Shown here piece after piece: positions 1 through 7,553 of a stretch of DNA of 23,363 nt; position 1 is the stretch's first letter; each line of letters starts with the position of its first letter. Made by a program: the position numbers and the translations under genes. This DNA is from JAVRLB01 sp049965455. Lineage in GTDB: Archaea; Thermoplasmatota; Thermoplasmata; Thermoplasmatales; ARK-15. Location of the stretch: positions 1 through 23,363 of the forward strand of contig JBMFWH010000020.1 in the NCBI GenBank assembly GCA_049965455.1, in the 5' to 3' direction. A model generated the notes under the pieces. It was given only the letters and a program-made list of their open reading frames with translations. It did not search any database and was not told the origin of the DNA.

Positions 1-1
1 A

Positions 2-568
2 GATTATGACTATGATAAGAAGAACATGAACTTTTTCTTTTTTGAAGGTCGTCAAATCTGGTATTATGAAAAGAATCTTGAGAAAAGGAAAATAATTTTA
101 TTTTTAGATGAGCATCTAAAAGTTGAAGAAGAGAAAGATTACCTGAGAAACATGAAAGATAACAAAATGGAAGAATTTTATTCCAGGTATCGTGAGATGG
201 GAACAATAGCAGTATTGACAGATCTAAATGAGAATGGAGATAAAATCTATGAGTTGCTAAAGGCAAGAGTAAATATAGAGCAACTTTTTGATACATTCAA
301 GAACGTACTTGAGGCAGACAGGACATATATGAGAGATGATTACGAGTTAGAAGGATGGATGCTTGTAAATTTTGTATCAATGATGCTATATTACAAGGTA
401 TACAACATATTAAGAACTAAGAAAATGCTGAAAAATTATTCGCCAAGAGATGTATTGTTACATCTTTCAAGGATCCATGAGATAAAGGTAGGAGATCGAT
501 GGCTCAAGACGGAAATACCAAGAAAAACAAGACAGATAATTGAAAAACTTCAGATACCTATTATCTAA
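2..568 (+). pseudogene. DDE transposase, C-terminal part (IS4/IS1634-like), cut by window edge
   Basis: The reading frame is open from the first base of the window (DYDYDKKN before the first ATG at 26), so only the C-terminal ~188 residues are seen and the first ATG is probably not the true start. The segment VNIEQLFDTFKNVLEADRTY carries the E and downstream K expected around the last acidic residue of the DDE triad in IS4/IS1634-type transposases, followed by a hydrophobic helix (WMLVNFVSMMLYYKVYNIL) typical of this family's C-terminus. Whether the missing N-terminal part is intact cannot be judged, so 'pseudogene' here means partial. It opposes the DUF2080 gene pair on the other strand. The family assignment is by motif, not by search. 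Confidence 0.7.
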
Positions 569-775
569 AATTTGAAAAGTTACGGTTTTATTGCTCACAG
601 TTTCTATATACGTATTATATGCTGCCGCTTTTAAAAGCTCTCTGTTATAGTAGAATCCATTGAGCATGTATGAATGGTCTTTTAGGTCCAGAGCATGGTT
701 TATGAAGTATTCCAAGGTTCTCAATGAAGCAAGAAGGCTTTGAACGTTCAATAGTCTTTGATCTTTTGGGATCAT
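467..775 (-). pseudogene. Partner ORF of the DUF2080 gene, probably truncated by the transposon
   Basis: The ATG overlaps the stop codon of the DUF2080 gene (ATGA at 775-772), the usual sign of translational coupling. Residues 1 to about 67 look like a helical protein (LNVQSLLASLRTLEYFINHAL...). The rest of the frame runs antisense into the 3' end of the transposase gene and looks like noise (FSWYFRLEPSISYLYLMDP), so the original gene was probably interrupted near 569-590. I do not recognise the family. A HEPN-like helical bundle is one possibility but is only a guess. Confidence 0.4.
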
Positions 776-924
776 AGTATGACAAGATATACAGTTCTAC
801 CCAGATATTCTTTTGGGCAATCAACTTTGGCACTGGTTCCGAATTTAGTCACTTTCCTAATAAAAAATCCCTGGATTCCATCAATTTCTAAATGCGTTTG
901 AACGGTTATTGGTTTTTTCTTCAT
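772..924 (-). CDS. DUF2080-family transposon-associated protein (50 aa)
   Basis: A 50-residue protein whose core, VTKFGTSAKVDCPKEYLG, matches the DUF2080 pattern seen in small proteins annotated in archaea as transposon-encoded. It also resembles the swapped-hairpin AbrB/MazE fold (basic-F-G-x-S/A, then P-K), so a DNA-binding role is plausible but unproven. The start is ATG at 924. A TATA-like stretch at about 949-958 lies some 27 bases upstream, so the transcript is probably leaderless. A perfect palindrome (925-945) fills the space between TATA box and start, suggesting autoregulation. The stop overlaps the ATG of the next ORF (772-775). It is too short for many gene finders. Confidence 0.7.
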   Translation of the reverse strand: MKKKPITVQTHLEIDGIQGFFIRKVTKFGTSAKVDCPKEYLGRTVYLVIL

Positions 925-945
925 AAGATATCTATAAGATATCTT
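925..945. promoter_or_regulatory. Operator-like palindrome at the DUF2080 promoter
   Basis: AAGATATCT-ATA-AGATATCTT is a perfect 9-bp inverted repeat with a 3-bp centre. It abuts the ATG at 924 and lies just downstream of a TATA-like box (about 949-958, minus strand), where a repressor would block initiation. It may be bound by the DUF2080 protein itself; that is inference. Confidence 0.5.
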
Positions 946-1143
946 AATATATAAATTTTATGGTATTTTGGATGATTTTTGAAGAAAAATTGAAATTTAA
1001 AAATCAAGAGACTATTAAAAAAAGGATTAAAAGAAAGCGCACTATTTTTATTAAGGTTTAAAGATATTTATCTTCGGAGATTCTGTAATCATAAAAAAAT
1101 TTAAATAGCTAATTTTATTACTACCTTAAGTGGTGATAAAAAT

Positions 1144-1752
1144 ATGGCTTTGTTTATAGATTCCTTAGCTATAATGCTTATAGGATTAGGATCAGGAACA
1201 TTTTTGGTAGCGCTATACTTTTTGTATTCTGCTTTAGGAAAAACTGAATGGATTAGAGAACAACTAGTCATTCCTACAATAGGGGTAGGTTTCTTTGATT
1301 TCATAAGCGGGTATGAAATGTCTTTTACGTGGCCGCTCCCTGCTGGTTATAATATGTTATTCGGAGATCCTTTATTGTTCTTGGGGATACTTTTAGTAGT
1401 AGGTGCAATAATGGTTTATAAAAAGATGAACCCAGCATCCCTGTCTTTTCTGTCTGTAATACTTGGGATATATGTGCTTGTTGGAGCGTATAGTATATTT
1501 ACGTATAAGCTAGAGACTGGGAATGACCTTATCAGTTCTATGGGGCTCTATATAGTTGATGGAATTGCTGCTTTGTTGGCTCCAATATTGATAATAAAAC
1601 CTAGTGGGGTAGGTAAAACGCTTTATTACCTGGAATTTGTACTGCTTATACTTGGAACACTTGCAGCACTGTTTATTGGATATAATGCTCTGCCAGAACA
1701 TTTGGTGGATTTTTCCAAATATTTCCCATCAGTGATCTCGATGGTGCTGTAA
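1144..1752 (+). CDS. DUF981-family integral membrane protein
   Basis: This 202-residue polytopic membrane protein has about six hydrophobic segments, near residues 5-30, 40-58, 75-90, 100-122, 135-155 and 160-180, and no hydrophilic domain. Features such as FFDFISGYEMSFTWPLPAGYN between the second and third helices fit the archaeal DUF981 family, whose function is unknown. The start at 1144 is backed by a ribosome site (GTGGTGAT, 1131-1138) and a TATA-like TTTAAATA near 1100-1107. It stands alone, is convergent with the coiled-coil gene at 1780-2130 and is followed by a T-rich terminator. No function can be assigned from context. Confidence 0.8.
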   Translation: MALFIDSLAIMLIGLGSGTFLVALYFLYSALGKTEWIREQLVIPTIGVGFFDFISGYEMSFTWPLPAGYNMLFGDPLLFLGILLVVGAIMVYKKMNPASLSFLSVILGIYVLVGAYSIFTYKLETGNDLISSMGLYIVDGIAALLAPILIIKPSGVGKTLYYLEFVLLILGTLAALFIGYNALPEHLVDFSKYFPSVISMVL

Positions 1753-1757
1753 AATCC

Positions 1758-1771
1758 TCTTTTATTTTTTT
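1758..1771 (+). terminator. T-rich terminator after the DUF981 gene
   Basis: TCTTTTATTTTTTT starts 6 bases after the TAA at 1750-1752. A T-run on the coding strand is the usual archaeal intrinsic termination signal. It lies in the 27-bp gap between two convergent genes. Confidence 0.5.
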
Positions 1772-1779
1772 ATAGCAAA

Positions 1780-2130
1780 CTATTTTAAAAAATCTTTACC
1801 TTTTTTTAATATTTTCTTGGTTTTATCAACTGTTTTTTCAACATATGGTTTGGCAGAATCTATAGCATTGGAGGTTATTTCTGTTCCTTTCTTTATTACT
1901 TTTTTGGAGTTGTTTATAATTATTGATTTTTCACTTAATGAATCTAGCTGGGACCTTAGATCTTTAATCTCTCTTTCTATGCTTCTTTCCAGATCGGTAC
2001 TCAATTTTTCCGAATTTTTGTCAAGTGTGTCTATTATTTCATTGACATCTTTCAGAAAGCTACTACCCATGTTTTTTCCTTCGTTTTTTAAACTTTCTGC
2101 CTCTTTTCTTAAGTTTTCTATTATTCCCAT
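1780..2130 (-). CDS. Small hydrophilic helical protein (coiled-coil/apolipoprotein-like)
   Basis: This 116-residue protein is rich in Lys, Glu, Ser and Asp and has no cysteine. It has long amphipathic stretches without helix breakers (residues 1-70), then a lysine-rich tail (VEKTVDKTKKILKKGKDFLK). Such YtxH/LEA-like proteins are predicted to be extended helices. They are reported as stress-related or membrane/DNA-associated in other organisms, but nothing here identifies a partner. The start ATG at 2130 follows a TATA-like TTTAAATAT about 25 bases upstream, pointing to a leaderless transcript. The opposite strand also has a long open frame, but its composition (F/L/S runs) is that of an antisense shadow. 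Confidence 0.65.
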   Translation of the reverse strand: MGIIENLRKEAESLKNEGKNMGSSFLKDVNEIIDTLDKNSEKLSTDLERSIEREIKDLRSQLDSLSEKSIIINNSKKVIKKGTEITSNAIDSAKPYVEKTVDKTKKILKKGKDFLK

Positions 2131-2167
2131 GCTTTATTAGATATATTCATCATATTTAAAATATGCC

Positions 2168-2357
2168 CTAGCGTGTAATAGGTCACGATTCTGAAGTTAA
2201 GTTAACATAAAGAATTAGCATTATGCGTAATTTTCACTGTATTTAAAAGATAGAGAATATATTTCATTTTGTAATAATAATAAATTAAAAATATATTGTA
2301 TTAAAGGCACTTTCTTTTAGATTGCCTCTTCATAATCGTGACCAGTTACTCTAGCGT
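2168..2357. mobile_element. MITE-like element with 22-bp inverted ends and 7-bp direct repeats
   Basis: Imperfect terminal inverted repeats at 2175-2196 and 2328-2349 match at 19 of 22 positions, with an identical core GGTCACGATT / AATCGTGACC. Immediately outside lie direct repeats CTAGCGT at 2168-2174 and 2351-2357, with one extra base (2350) on the right. The ~176-bp interior is AT-rich and has no credible ORF. Short size, inverted ends and a target-site-like duplication are the defining marks of a miniature inverted-repeat element. The parent transposon is not visible in this window. Confidence 0.6.
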
Positions 2358-2460
2358 TCTTAAATGATAACAATGCAAAATCAATAAAAAGTGCATTTAA
2401 AGTAGGAAAAAGATCTAATTTAACCCATTTTATTAAAAAAAGTTAATGAGTAATCGATCG

Positions 2461-2604
2461 TGTCAACTCTCCGTTGATATGTGAATATTATTTCATTTTG
2501 CCGAAGATATAGGTTTTATCAGGATCATTTTATTTGAATATTTTTCGAAATATGCGTGGTATGATAATTTATACTATTTTTAATATTTCAACGGATAATT
2601 GACA
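2461..2604. repeat. Second inverted-repeat pair upstream of pyrD
   Basis: The arms at 2461-2477 and 2588-2604 are reverse complements at 15 of 17 positions (left TGTCAACTCTCCGTTGA). They enclose about 110 bp of AT-rich sequence with no ORF. No clean target duplication is visible, so it could be a decayed MITE, a pair of regulator sites or chance. It lies just downstream of the first MITE-like element; the rest of the gap 2358-2614 shows nothing else I can name. Confidence 0.35.
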
Positions 2605-2614
2605 AAATCCTATT

Positions 2615-2630
2615 AAAGTTAACTTTATAT
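2615..2630 (+). promoter_or_regulatory. pyrD promoter with palindrome next to the TATA box
   Basis: AAAGTTAACTTT (2615-2626) is a perfect 12-bp palindrome running straight into TTTATATG (2624-2631), a TATA-like box centred about 27 bases before the ATG at 2656. This supports a leaderless pyrD transcript and places an ATG at 2629 inside the promoter rather than in the protein. The palindrome overlaps the expected BRE/TATA region and could be a regulator site. Confidence 0.5.
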
Positions 2631-2655
2631 GTATTTATTGTTTTATGTTTTCATA

Positions 2656-3555
2656 ATGGTAAATATCAGCACTAAAATAGCAAATATATATTTTTCAAAA
2701 CCGGTGATTTTAGCATCTGGCGTACTTGATGAAACTGGGGAATCTATGTTAAGGGCTATTAAAAATGGAGCTGGAGGGGTAGTGACAAAGTCTTTAGGAT
2801 TAGACAAGAGGGATGGATATGATACTCCTAACATAGCAGAGATGAGCCAGGGCTTGTTAAATGCTATGGGTCTTCCTAACCCTGGAATTGATAATTTCAG
2901 GAATGAGATAGAGATCGCTAAATCTGGAAACGCACCAGTTATTGGCAGCATTTTCGGAACGGTGGAAGAGTTTCCACAGGTAGCAAAAAAGATGGAATCC
3001 TATGGTGTTGATGCGCTGGAGCTAAACGTTTCATGCCCTCATGCCAAAAAATACGGCTCTGAGATCGGAACGGATCCCAACCTTGTTGAAGAGGTATTGA
3101 TTGAAGTCAAAAAAGCAGTTGATATACCAGTATTTGTGAAGCTCACTCCGAATGTAAAAGACATAGTAGAAATTGCTAAAAGTGCGGGTAAGGCAGATGG
3201 TCTGGTACTCATAAACACTGTGAAGGGAATTTCAATTGATATTTATGCAAAAAAGCCGGTGCTATCTTATAAAATTGGAGGATATTCAGGGCCGGGGATA
3301 AAACCGATTGGAGTCCGTGCTGTATATGATGTTGCGTCTGCTATGGAAATACCAATTATAGGCGTTGGCGGAATAATGAATGGAAGAGATGCAATAGAAT
3401 ATCTGCTGGCTGGCGCTTCTGCAGTTCAAATAGGCTCTGCTCTATACTATTATGGCTATGATGCTTTTAGGAGGATCAATGATGACATTATAGAATATTT
3501 AAAATCTGAAAAATATGACAGAATTGAAGATATCATAGGAATGGCGCTGAGGTAA
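2656..3555 (+). CDS. pyrD: Dihydroorotate dehydrogenase, catalytic subunit (class 1B)
   Basis: PyrD oxidises dihydroorotate to orotate in pyrimidine synthesis. It is an FMN-bound TIM barrel; with PyrK beside it the enzyme should be the class 1B type, passing electrons on through FAD and 2Fe-2S to NAD+. Visible marks are GAGGVVTKSLG near the N-terminus, the NVSCPH loop with the catalytic cysteine (about residue 127), the Lys-bearing VFVKLTPN strand, and the C-terminal phosphate-binding segments GVGGIMNGRDA and GASAVQIGSALYY. I take ATG 2656 (MVNIST, 299 aa) rather than the in-frame ATG at 2629, because the latter lies inside the TATA box. It is first gene of a tight operon, 5 bp before pyrK. 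Confidence 0.93.
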   Translation: MVNISTKIANIYFSKPVILASGVLDETGESMLRAIKNGAGGVVTKSLGLDKRDGYDTPNIAEMSQGLLNAMGLPNPGIDNFRNEIEIAKSGNAPVIGSIFGTVEEFPQVAKKMESYGVDALELNVSCPHAKKYGSEIGTDPNLVEEVLIEVKKAVDIPVFVKLTPNVKDIVEIAKSAGKADGLVLINTVKGISIDIYAKKPVLSYKIGGYSGPGIKPIGVRAVYDVASAMEIPIIGVGGIMNGRDAIEYLLAGASAVQIGSALYYYGYDAFRRINDDIIEYLKSEKYDRIEDIIGMALR

Positions 3556-3560
3556 TAGAA

Positions 3561-4313
3561 ATGTACGCGGTTACAAAAATAGAAGAAACAAAAGATGAAG
3601 CTTTTAACATAAAGACGATCCGTTTCAAGCTTGAAACAGCAATCAATCCAGGACAGTTTGTGATGGTCTGGATACCTGGCATAAGGGAGATGCCGATGAG
3701 CCTTTCCTATACCGGAGATCTAAAAGGCATAACTTTTAAAGTACTTGGCAAAGGCACAGAGGCTCTTTCAAAACTTGTGAAAGGATCCAGAATATGGATA
3801 AGAGGCCCTTACGGTATAGGATACAAGAAAGAGGATGGACACGCTCTGGCAATTGCTGGAGGCACGGGAATTTCATCGCTTGCACCTTTTCTGGAAACTG
3901 TAGAGCAATTTGATCTTTTGATAGGGGTCAGGTCTAAAAAAGATCTTTATTTTATTGAACGGTTGAAAGGGTTAACAAAAAACATTTACATCACCACTGA
4001 AGATGGCTCTGCTGGAGAAAAAGGGATTTTGACAGATCTCTTACCGCATTTACTAAAAAACAGCAAATACAGTAAAATTTACACATGCGGGCCAGAAAGG
4101 ATGATTCGGGCAGTCTTGAATTTGACAGAGCTCAGAATTTCAGCAAGTCTCGAAAGGTATATGAAATGCGGGGTTGGAATCTGTGATTCATGTACTATCA
4201 ATGGTTACAGGGTTTGTGTAGACGGTCCGGTATTTGAAGATGAACAGCTAAGAAATATGCCGGAACTAGGAGAATATACAAGAGAAAAGTCGGGGTTAAA
4301 GGTAAGATTATGA
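3561..4313 (+). CDS. pyrK: Dihydroorotate dehydrogenase electron-transfer subunit
   Basis: PyrK is the FAD and 2Fe-2S subunit that takes electrons from PyrD-bound FMN to NAD+. The ferredoxin-reductase layout is clear: an N-terminal FAD-binding barrel with MPMSLSYTG (R-x-Y-S-type motif region), the nucleotide-binding segment AIAGGTGISSLAPFLE near residues 95-112, and a C-terminal cluster motif CGVGICDSCTINGYRVC with cysteines at about 203, 208, 211 and 219. A ribosome site (GAGGTAAT) overlaps the end of pyrD. The stop overlaps the ATG of the ABC ATPase gene (ATGA at 4310-4313), so translation is probably coupled. Confidence 0.92.
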   Translation: MYAVTKIEETKDEAFNIKTIRFKLETAINPGQFVMVWIPGIREMPMSLSYTGDLKGITFKVLGKGTEALSKLVKGSRIWIRGPYGIGYKKEDGHALAIAGGTGISSLAPFLETVEQFDLLIGVRSKKDLYFIERLKGLTKNIYITTEDGSAGEKGILTDLLPHLLKNSKYSKIYTCGPERMIRAVLNLTELRISASLERYMKCGVGICDSCTINGYRVCVDGPVFEDEQLRNMPELGEYTREKSGLKVRL

Positions 4314-4990
4314 GCATTATCGATGCCAAAAACATAAACAAGTATTATGGATCATTTCAGGCATTGAAAAACGTGGATATAGAGGTTGATAAAGGAATAT
4401 TTTGCATCATCGGGCCTAACGGTGCCGGAAAAAGTACGCTCATAAAAGTGCTTACAGGCCAGACTAAAGCCACCGGTACTGTTTCGGTAATGGGAATTGA
4501 CCCGATCAGAGATCCTGTAAGGGTGAGAGAGAAGATTGGAATTGTGCCGGAAAGAGAGAGTGTTCCATCTTACTTAACGGTGATTGAGTATCTTGAGTTT
4601 GTGAGCAAGATTAGAAAGAATCAAAATAATGAGCGAATAAAGGATCTGATCCAGCAATTTGACCTGGAATCCCATGAAAATAATTTGTGCAGGGAACTTT
4701 CAAGGGGAATTACGCAGCGAGTAATGATAGCGTCTGCGCTTATTCATGAACCAGAATTACTGTTTCTGGACGAGCCAATGATGGGCCTTGATCCTATCCA
4801 GCAGCGAAAATTCATAGAATTCTTAAATAGTTACAAAGAGAACAGAACTATATTTATAGCAACGCATATACTAGAAATTGCATCTAAAATTTGCGACCGC
4901 GTAGCAATTATATACAATGGAGAAATAAAGAAAATCAGCAAAAATAATGGTGACCTGGAAACATTATTTTTAGAGGTAATAAACAGATGA
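4310..4990 (+). CDS. ABC transporter ATP-binding protein
   Basis: A 226-residue ATPase subunit of an ABC-2 type transporter. It has Walker A GPNGAGKST (35-43), the signature region LSRGITQRV (130-138), Walker B LLFLDEP (150-156) and the switch histidine in IATHILE. The usual Q-loop glutamine position reads VPERES, as in a number of ABC-2 ATPases. It overlaps pyrK upstream and the permease gene downstream by 4 bases each (ATGA), so the three are almost certainly one transcript and translationally coupled. The substrate is unknown. The coupling to pyrimidine synthesis may be mere housekeeping clustering or may indicate a related metabolite. Confidence 0.88.
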   Translation: MSIIDAKNINKYYGSFQALKNVDIEVDKGIFCIIGPNGAGKSTLIKVLTGQTKATGTVSVMGIDPIRDPVRVREKIGIVPERESVPSYLTVIEYLEFVSKIRKNQNNERIKDLIQQFDLESHENNLCRELSRGITQRVMIASALIHEPELLFLDEPMMGLDPIQQRKFIEFLNSYKENRTIFIATHILEIASKICDRVAIIYNGEIKKISKNNGDLETLFLEVINR

Positions 4991-6390
4991 TCCAGTATTT
5001 CCTGAAAGAAGAGTTCCGCAGGTTTTCATACACTATGAAAAAAAGCGCTATTTTTCTGACCACGATATATTTTTTTGCTGCTGGTTTTATGGTGATTCTA
5101 TTTAAAGATTTTATAATAAAATTAATTGGCTACGATTTCTTGTTTCAAGCATCCTTAATTTCCGTGTTTCTGTTCGGGGTGGGAGTGGGATCTTTCGGAT
5201 TCATTGGCAATCAGTACTGGCAGATCAGAAACAAGGAATTTTACCTGGTAAGCACGCCAGAAACACTACCTATAAGCTATAAATACACATTTTTATTAAG
5301 TTATATAAGAGACTTCATTTACTATTCTTTCTTTAATTTTATCCCTTTGATTTTAGGGTTGTTTGCAGGATCAATATTCATAAAAACATCCCTTTTTACA
5401 TTATCTTTTATCTCTCTGTTTTTGTTTCTCTCTTTTTTGGAGGGGATGGCAATCTCATTTTTGCTATCTATACTATTTTCAAAAAACAGGAAAGTTTTCT
5501 ATCTGGTAAGCATTGTTATTACGATCCTGGTACTCGTGTCTTTGCGCTATAATATTTTATTGTCATTTCTTGTTCCTGCTTATCTTTACAATTCTAATAT
5601 GAGCATTTCGCTTATCTTTACAATTATTTACATATCCCTATTTACTTTTATAGGTTACAGCATCACACCCCGAGAATTTGAGATGAAGATGCACAGATAC
5701 AGGCATGCTTTTGAAAGGTTTCAATTTAAAATATTCAGGAAATATGCGGTATTAATGAGCAAAGAATTTATAGACATGCTCCGCGGAGACCTGTTTTTAA
5801 AGTTACTGTTCTCCTATTATCTACCAGTGCTTTTCATATCCTTGCTGATCACATTCCTGAACCTGTACATTATACATTTTGTTGGATTTTCAGCGCTTTT
5901 TTTTGCAGTTACAATTTCTCTTTTTTCAGTTGTGATTTATTCTTGGCTGGTCTCTCTTGATGATACTACTTACTATAATTACCTGCCTGTTACTCAGGAT
6001 AAATTGATCAATACCCACATAATATCATATATGATCCTGAGCTCAATAGTATCTGTGCCCGTAATACTTTTCATTACACTTTATTTCAATGAGCTGGCTC
6101 TTTTGATTGTAGTGCTGCTGATATTCTTCATAAATTCTTTTTATCTGCTTACTGTGACAATATATTTTACAGGGCTGAAAACCGGATCATTACTGTTCGA
6201 TCCGTCAGTATTCGGTAAGTTTATGACATTCTCTATAATAGGATCCATAATAATGGCAATACTTGGAAACATGAGCCTGATAAACATAAAATTTTTATTT
6301 TACCTACTTATTATACTGGCCATACTACTTATTTTATCATACGTTTTTTACAACAAAAGCATAAAAAAATGGAGTGTTTTAGAATTTTAG
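4987..6390 (+). CDS. ABC transporter permease, polytopic membrane protein
   Basis: A 467-residue, very hydrophobic protein with about ten to twelve membrane segments in two blocks, separated by a charged linker near residues 220-262 (MKMHRYRHAFERFQFKIFRKYAVLMSK falls here). Its start overlaps the ATPase stop (4987-4990), so it is the membrane partner of that ATPase. The two-block layout is like two fused ABC-2 permease halves. No substrate motif is visible. Its TAG stop overlaps the TAA of the opposing SQR-like gene (6387-6390), leaving no room for separate terminators. Confidence 0.8.
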   Translation: MIQYFLKEEFRRFSYTMKKSAIFLTTIYFFAAGFMVILFKDFIIKLIGYDFLFQASLISVFLFGVGVGSFGFIGNQYWQIRNKEFYLVSTPETLPISYKYTFLLSYIRDFIYYSFFNFIPLILGLFAGSIFIKTSLFTLSFISLFLFLSFLEGMAISFLLSILFSKNRKVFYLVSIVITILVLVSLRYNILLSFLVPAYLYNSNMSISLIFTIIYISLFTFIGYSITPREFEMKMHRYRHAFERFQFKIFRKYAVLMSKEFIDMLRGDLFLKLLFSYYLPVLFISLLITFLNLYIIHFVGFSALFFAVTISLFSVVIYSWLVSLDDTTYYNYLPVTQDKLINTHIISYMILSSIVSVPVILFITLYFNELALLIVVLLIFFINSFYLLTVTIYFTGLKTGSLLFDPSVFGKFMTFSIIGSIIMAILGNMSLINIKFLFYLLIILAILLILSYVFYNKSIKKWSVLEF

Positions 6391-7541
6391 CCGTATTTTT
6401 CAAGCATCTTTTTTGGATTCATGTAATTGAAATACCAGTCATAAAGCCAATCGTACTTCCCTTTAATAGTGCTCCAGTAAATGCTGCCAGAAAATTTTTT
6501 CATGTAATAATATGATCTCTTGGGAACTATTTTGGCGGTTTCGGTGGTATAATTTCCAATTACAAACGTTGCTTTTCCATCACCCACCTCGAACGGGCAG
6601 TTTGTTCTTCCATCATACTTTTCATCAATTCCACTCAATCTTTTTGCCAGCACCTTAGCTTCCAGATGCGTGGTTGCTCCCGATTTCGCAGAAGGTATTG
6701 AAGCCACGTCTCCGATGGCAAAAGCATCATCAAACCCCTTTATGTTTAATTTCTGCTTATCTGTAGATATATATCCATCCTCTGTTACCAGGTTTTCAGG
6801 CATTGCATCAGTTCCAGTGAAAGGAGGGACAATCAAAGGCAGATCAAAATTAAGAGAGTCACCTTCTAAAGAATTAAGTATCTTTTTTTCCATATCTACA
6901 GTATCAAGGTCAAAAGGAGCAAGCAATTCGATGCCTTTTTCCTGAAGAATAGGCTTTATTACTTCGTCCATGGGCTTTGCCGGATAGGCACCTGTGAAAG
7001 GAGAGAAAAAAAAGATTTTGGTTTTGTCTCTAATCCTTCTTTTTCGGAGATACTCTTCAATCAAAAACACAGCTTCCAGAGCAACCGGTGGGAACTTGTA
7101 TATTGGGTATGATACTCCAACTACCAGCTTCCCACCATTAAAACTATTCAGATTCTGCCAGAAATTCAAAGATTGCTGTTCATTTGTGAATATATCTCCA
7201 TATTTCTGGGACAGTACGTCTAATCCAGTAACTTTTTCAGGACTGGGCTTAGATCCTGAAGCAACTATTAATTTATCGTACTGATACTGCGCATTTTTGC
7301 TGTATACGGTCCTGTTGGCAAGATCTATTTTTAAGATCTTCTCATTCTTATAGGTTACGTTCTTTGGTAATAAATCTGGAATTGCCCTTCTGTTCTCTTT
7401 CTTTCCATATATACCCGCATAAAGCCAGGAAGGTTGATGGATGTGTTTTGTTGATTCATCAAAGATCAATATTTCGTCTTTTAGATAATTTGCCATCAAT
7501 ACTCCGCCAACTCCTGCACCAACAACTATCATCTTAGCCAT
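6387..7541 (-). CDS. SQR-like FAD-dependent oxidoreductase lacking the redox cysteines
   Basis: A 384-residue flavoprotein of the sulfide:quinone reductase / type II NADH dehydrogenase superfamily. Marks are the N-terminal dinucleotide motif VVGAGVGG (6-13), the second half-site KLIVASGSKPSP (about 90-101), and FDDAFAIGDVASIPSAKSGA (270-289) contacting FAD. The C-terminus WLYDWYFNYMNPKKML resembles the amphipathic membrane anchor of SQR. In classical SQR the motif YKCPP carries a catalytic cysteine; here it reads YKFPP (148-152). The only cysteine in the protein is Cys315 (NCPFEVGDG), so a polysulfide-forming cysteine pair is impossible. It starts 12 bp after dsrK (ribosome site GGAGAG) and ends the dsr operon, suggesting a quinone-linked role in sulfite reduction rather than ordinary sulfide oxidation. 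Confidence 0.8.
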   Translation of the reverse strand: MAKMIVVGAGVGGVLMANYLKDEILIFDESTKHIHQPSWLYAGIYGKKENRRAIPDLLPKNVTYKNEKILKIDLANRTVYSKNAQYQYDKLIVASGSKPSPEKVTGLDVLSQKYGDIFTNEQQSLNFWQNLNSFNGGKLVVGVSYPIYKFPPVALEAVFLIEEYLRKRRIRDKTKIFFFSPFTGAYPAKPMDEVIKPILQEKGIELLAPFDLDTVDMEKKILNSLEGDSLNFDLPLIVPPFTGTDAMPENLVTEDGYISTDKQKLNIKGFDDAFAIGDVASIPSAKSGATTHLEAKVLAKRLSGIDEKYDGRTNCPFEVGDGKATFVIGNYTTETAKIVPKRSYYYMKKFSGSIYWSTIKGKYDWLYDWYFNYMNPKKMLEKYG

Positions 7542-7553
7542 TTCTATACTCTC

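Noticed and set aside
645..833. 62-aa minus-strand frame overlapping the DUF2080 pair
   Set aside because: It is in another frame over the end of the DUF2080 gene and its partner and has no independent start signal.
1817..2140. Plus-strand frame of 107 aa opposite the helical protein
   Set aside because: Its F/L/S-rich composition is what the reverse complement of a Lys/Glu/Asp-rich gene gives; the minus-strand protein has a promoter and coherent helical pattern.
6387..7541. SQR-like protein as DsrL or NADH-linked partner of oxidative Dsr
   Set aside because: DsrL is a larger GltD-like protein with Fe-S motifs; this protein has neither the length nor any cysteine cluster.
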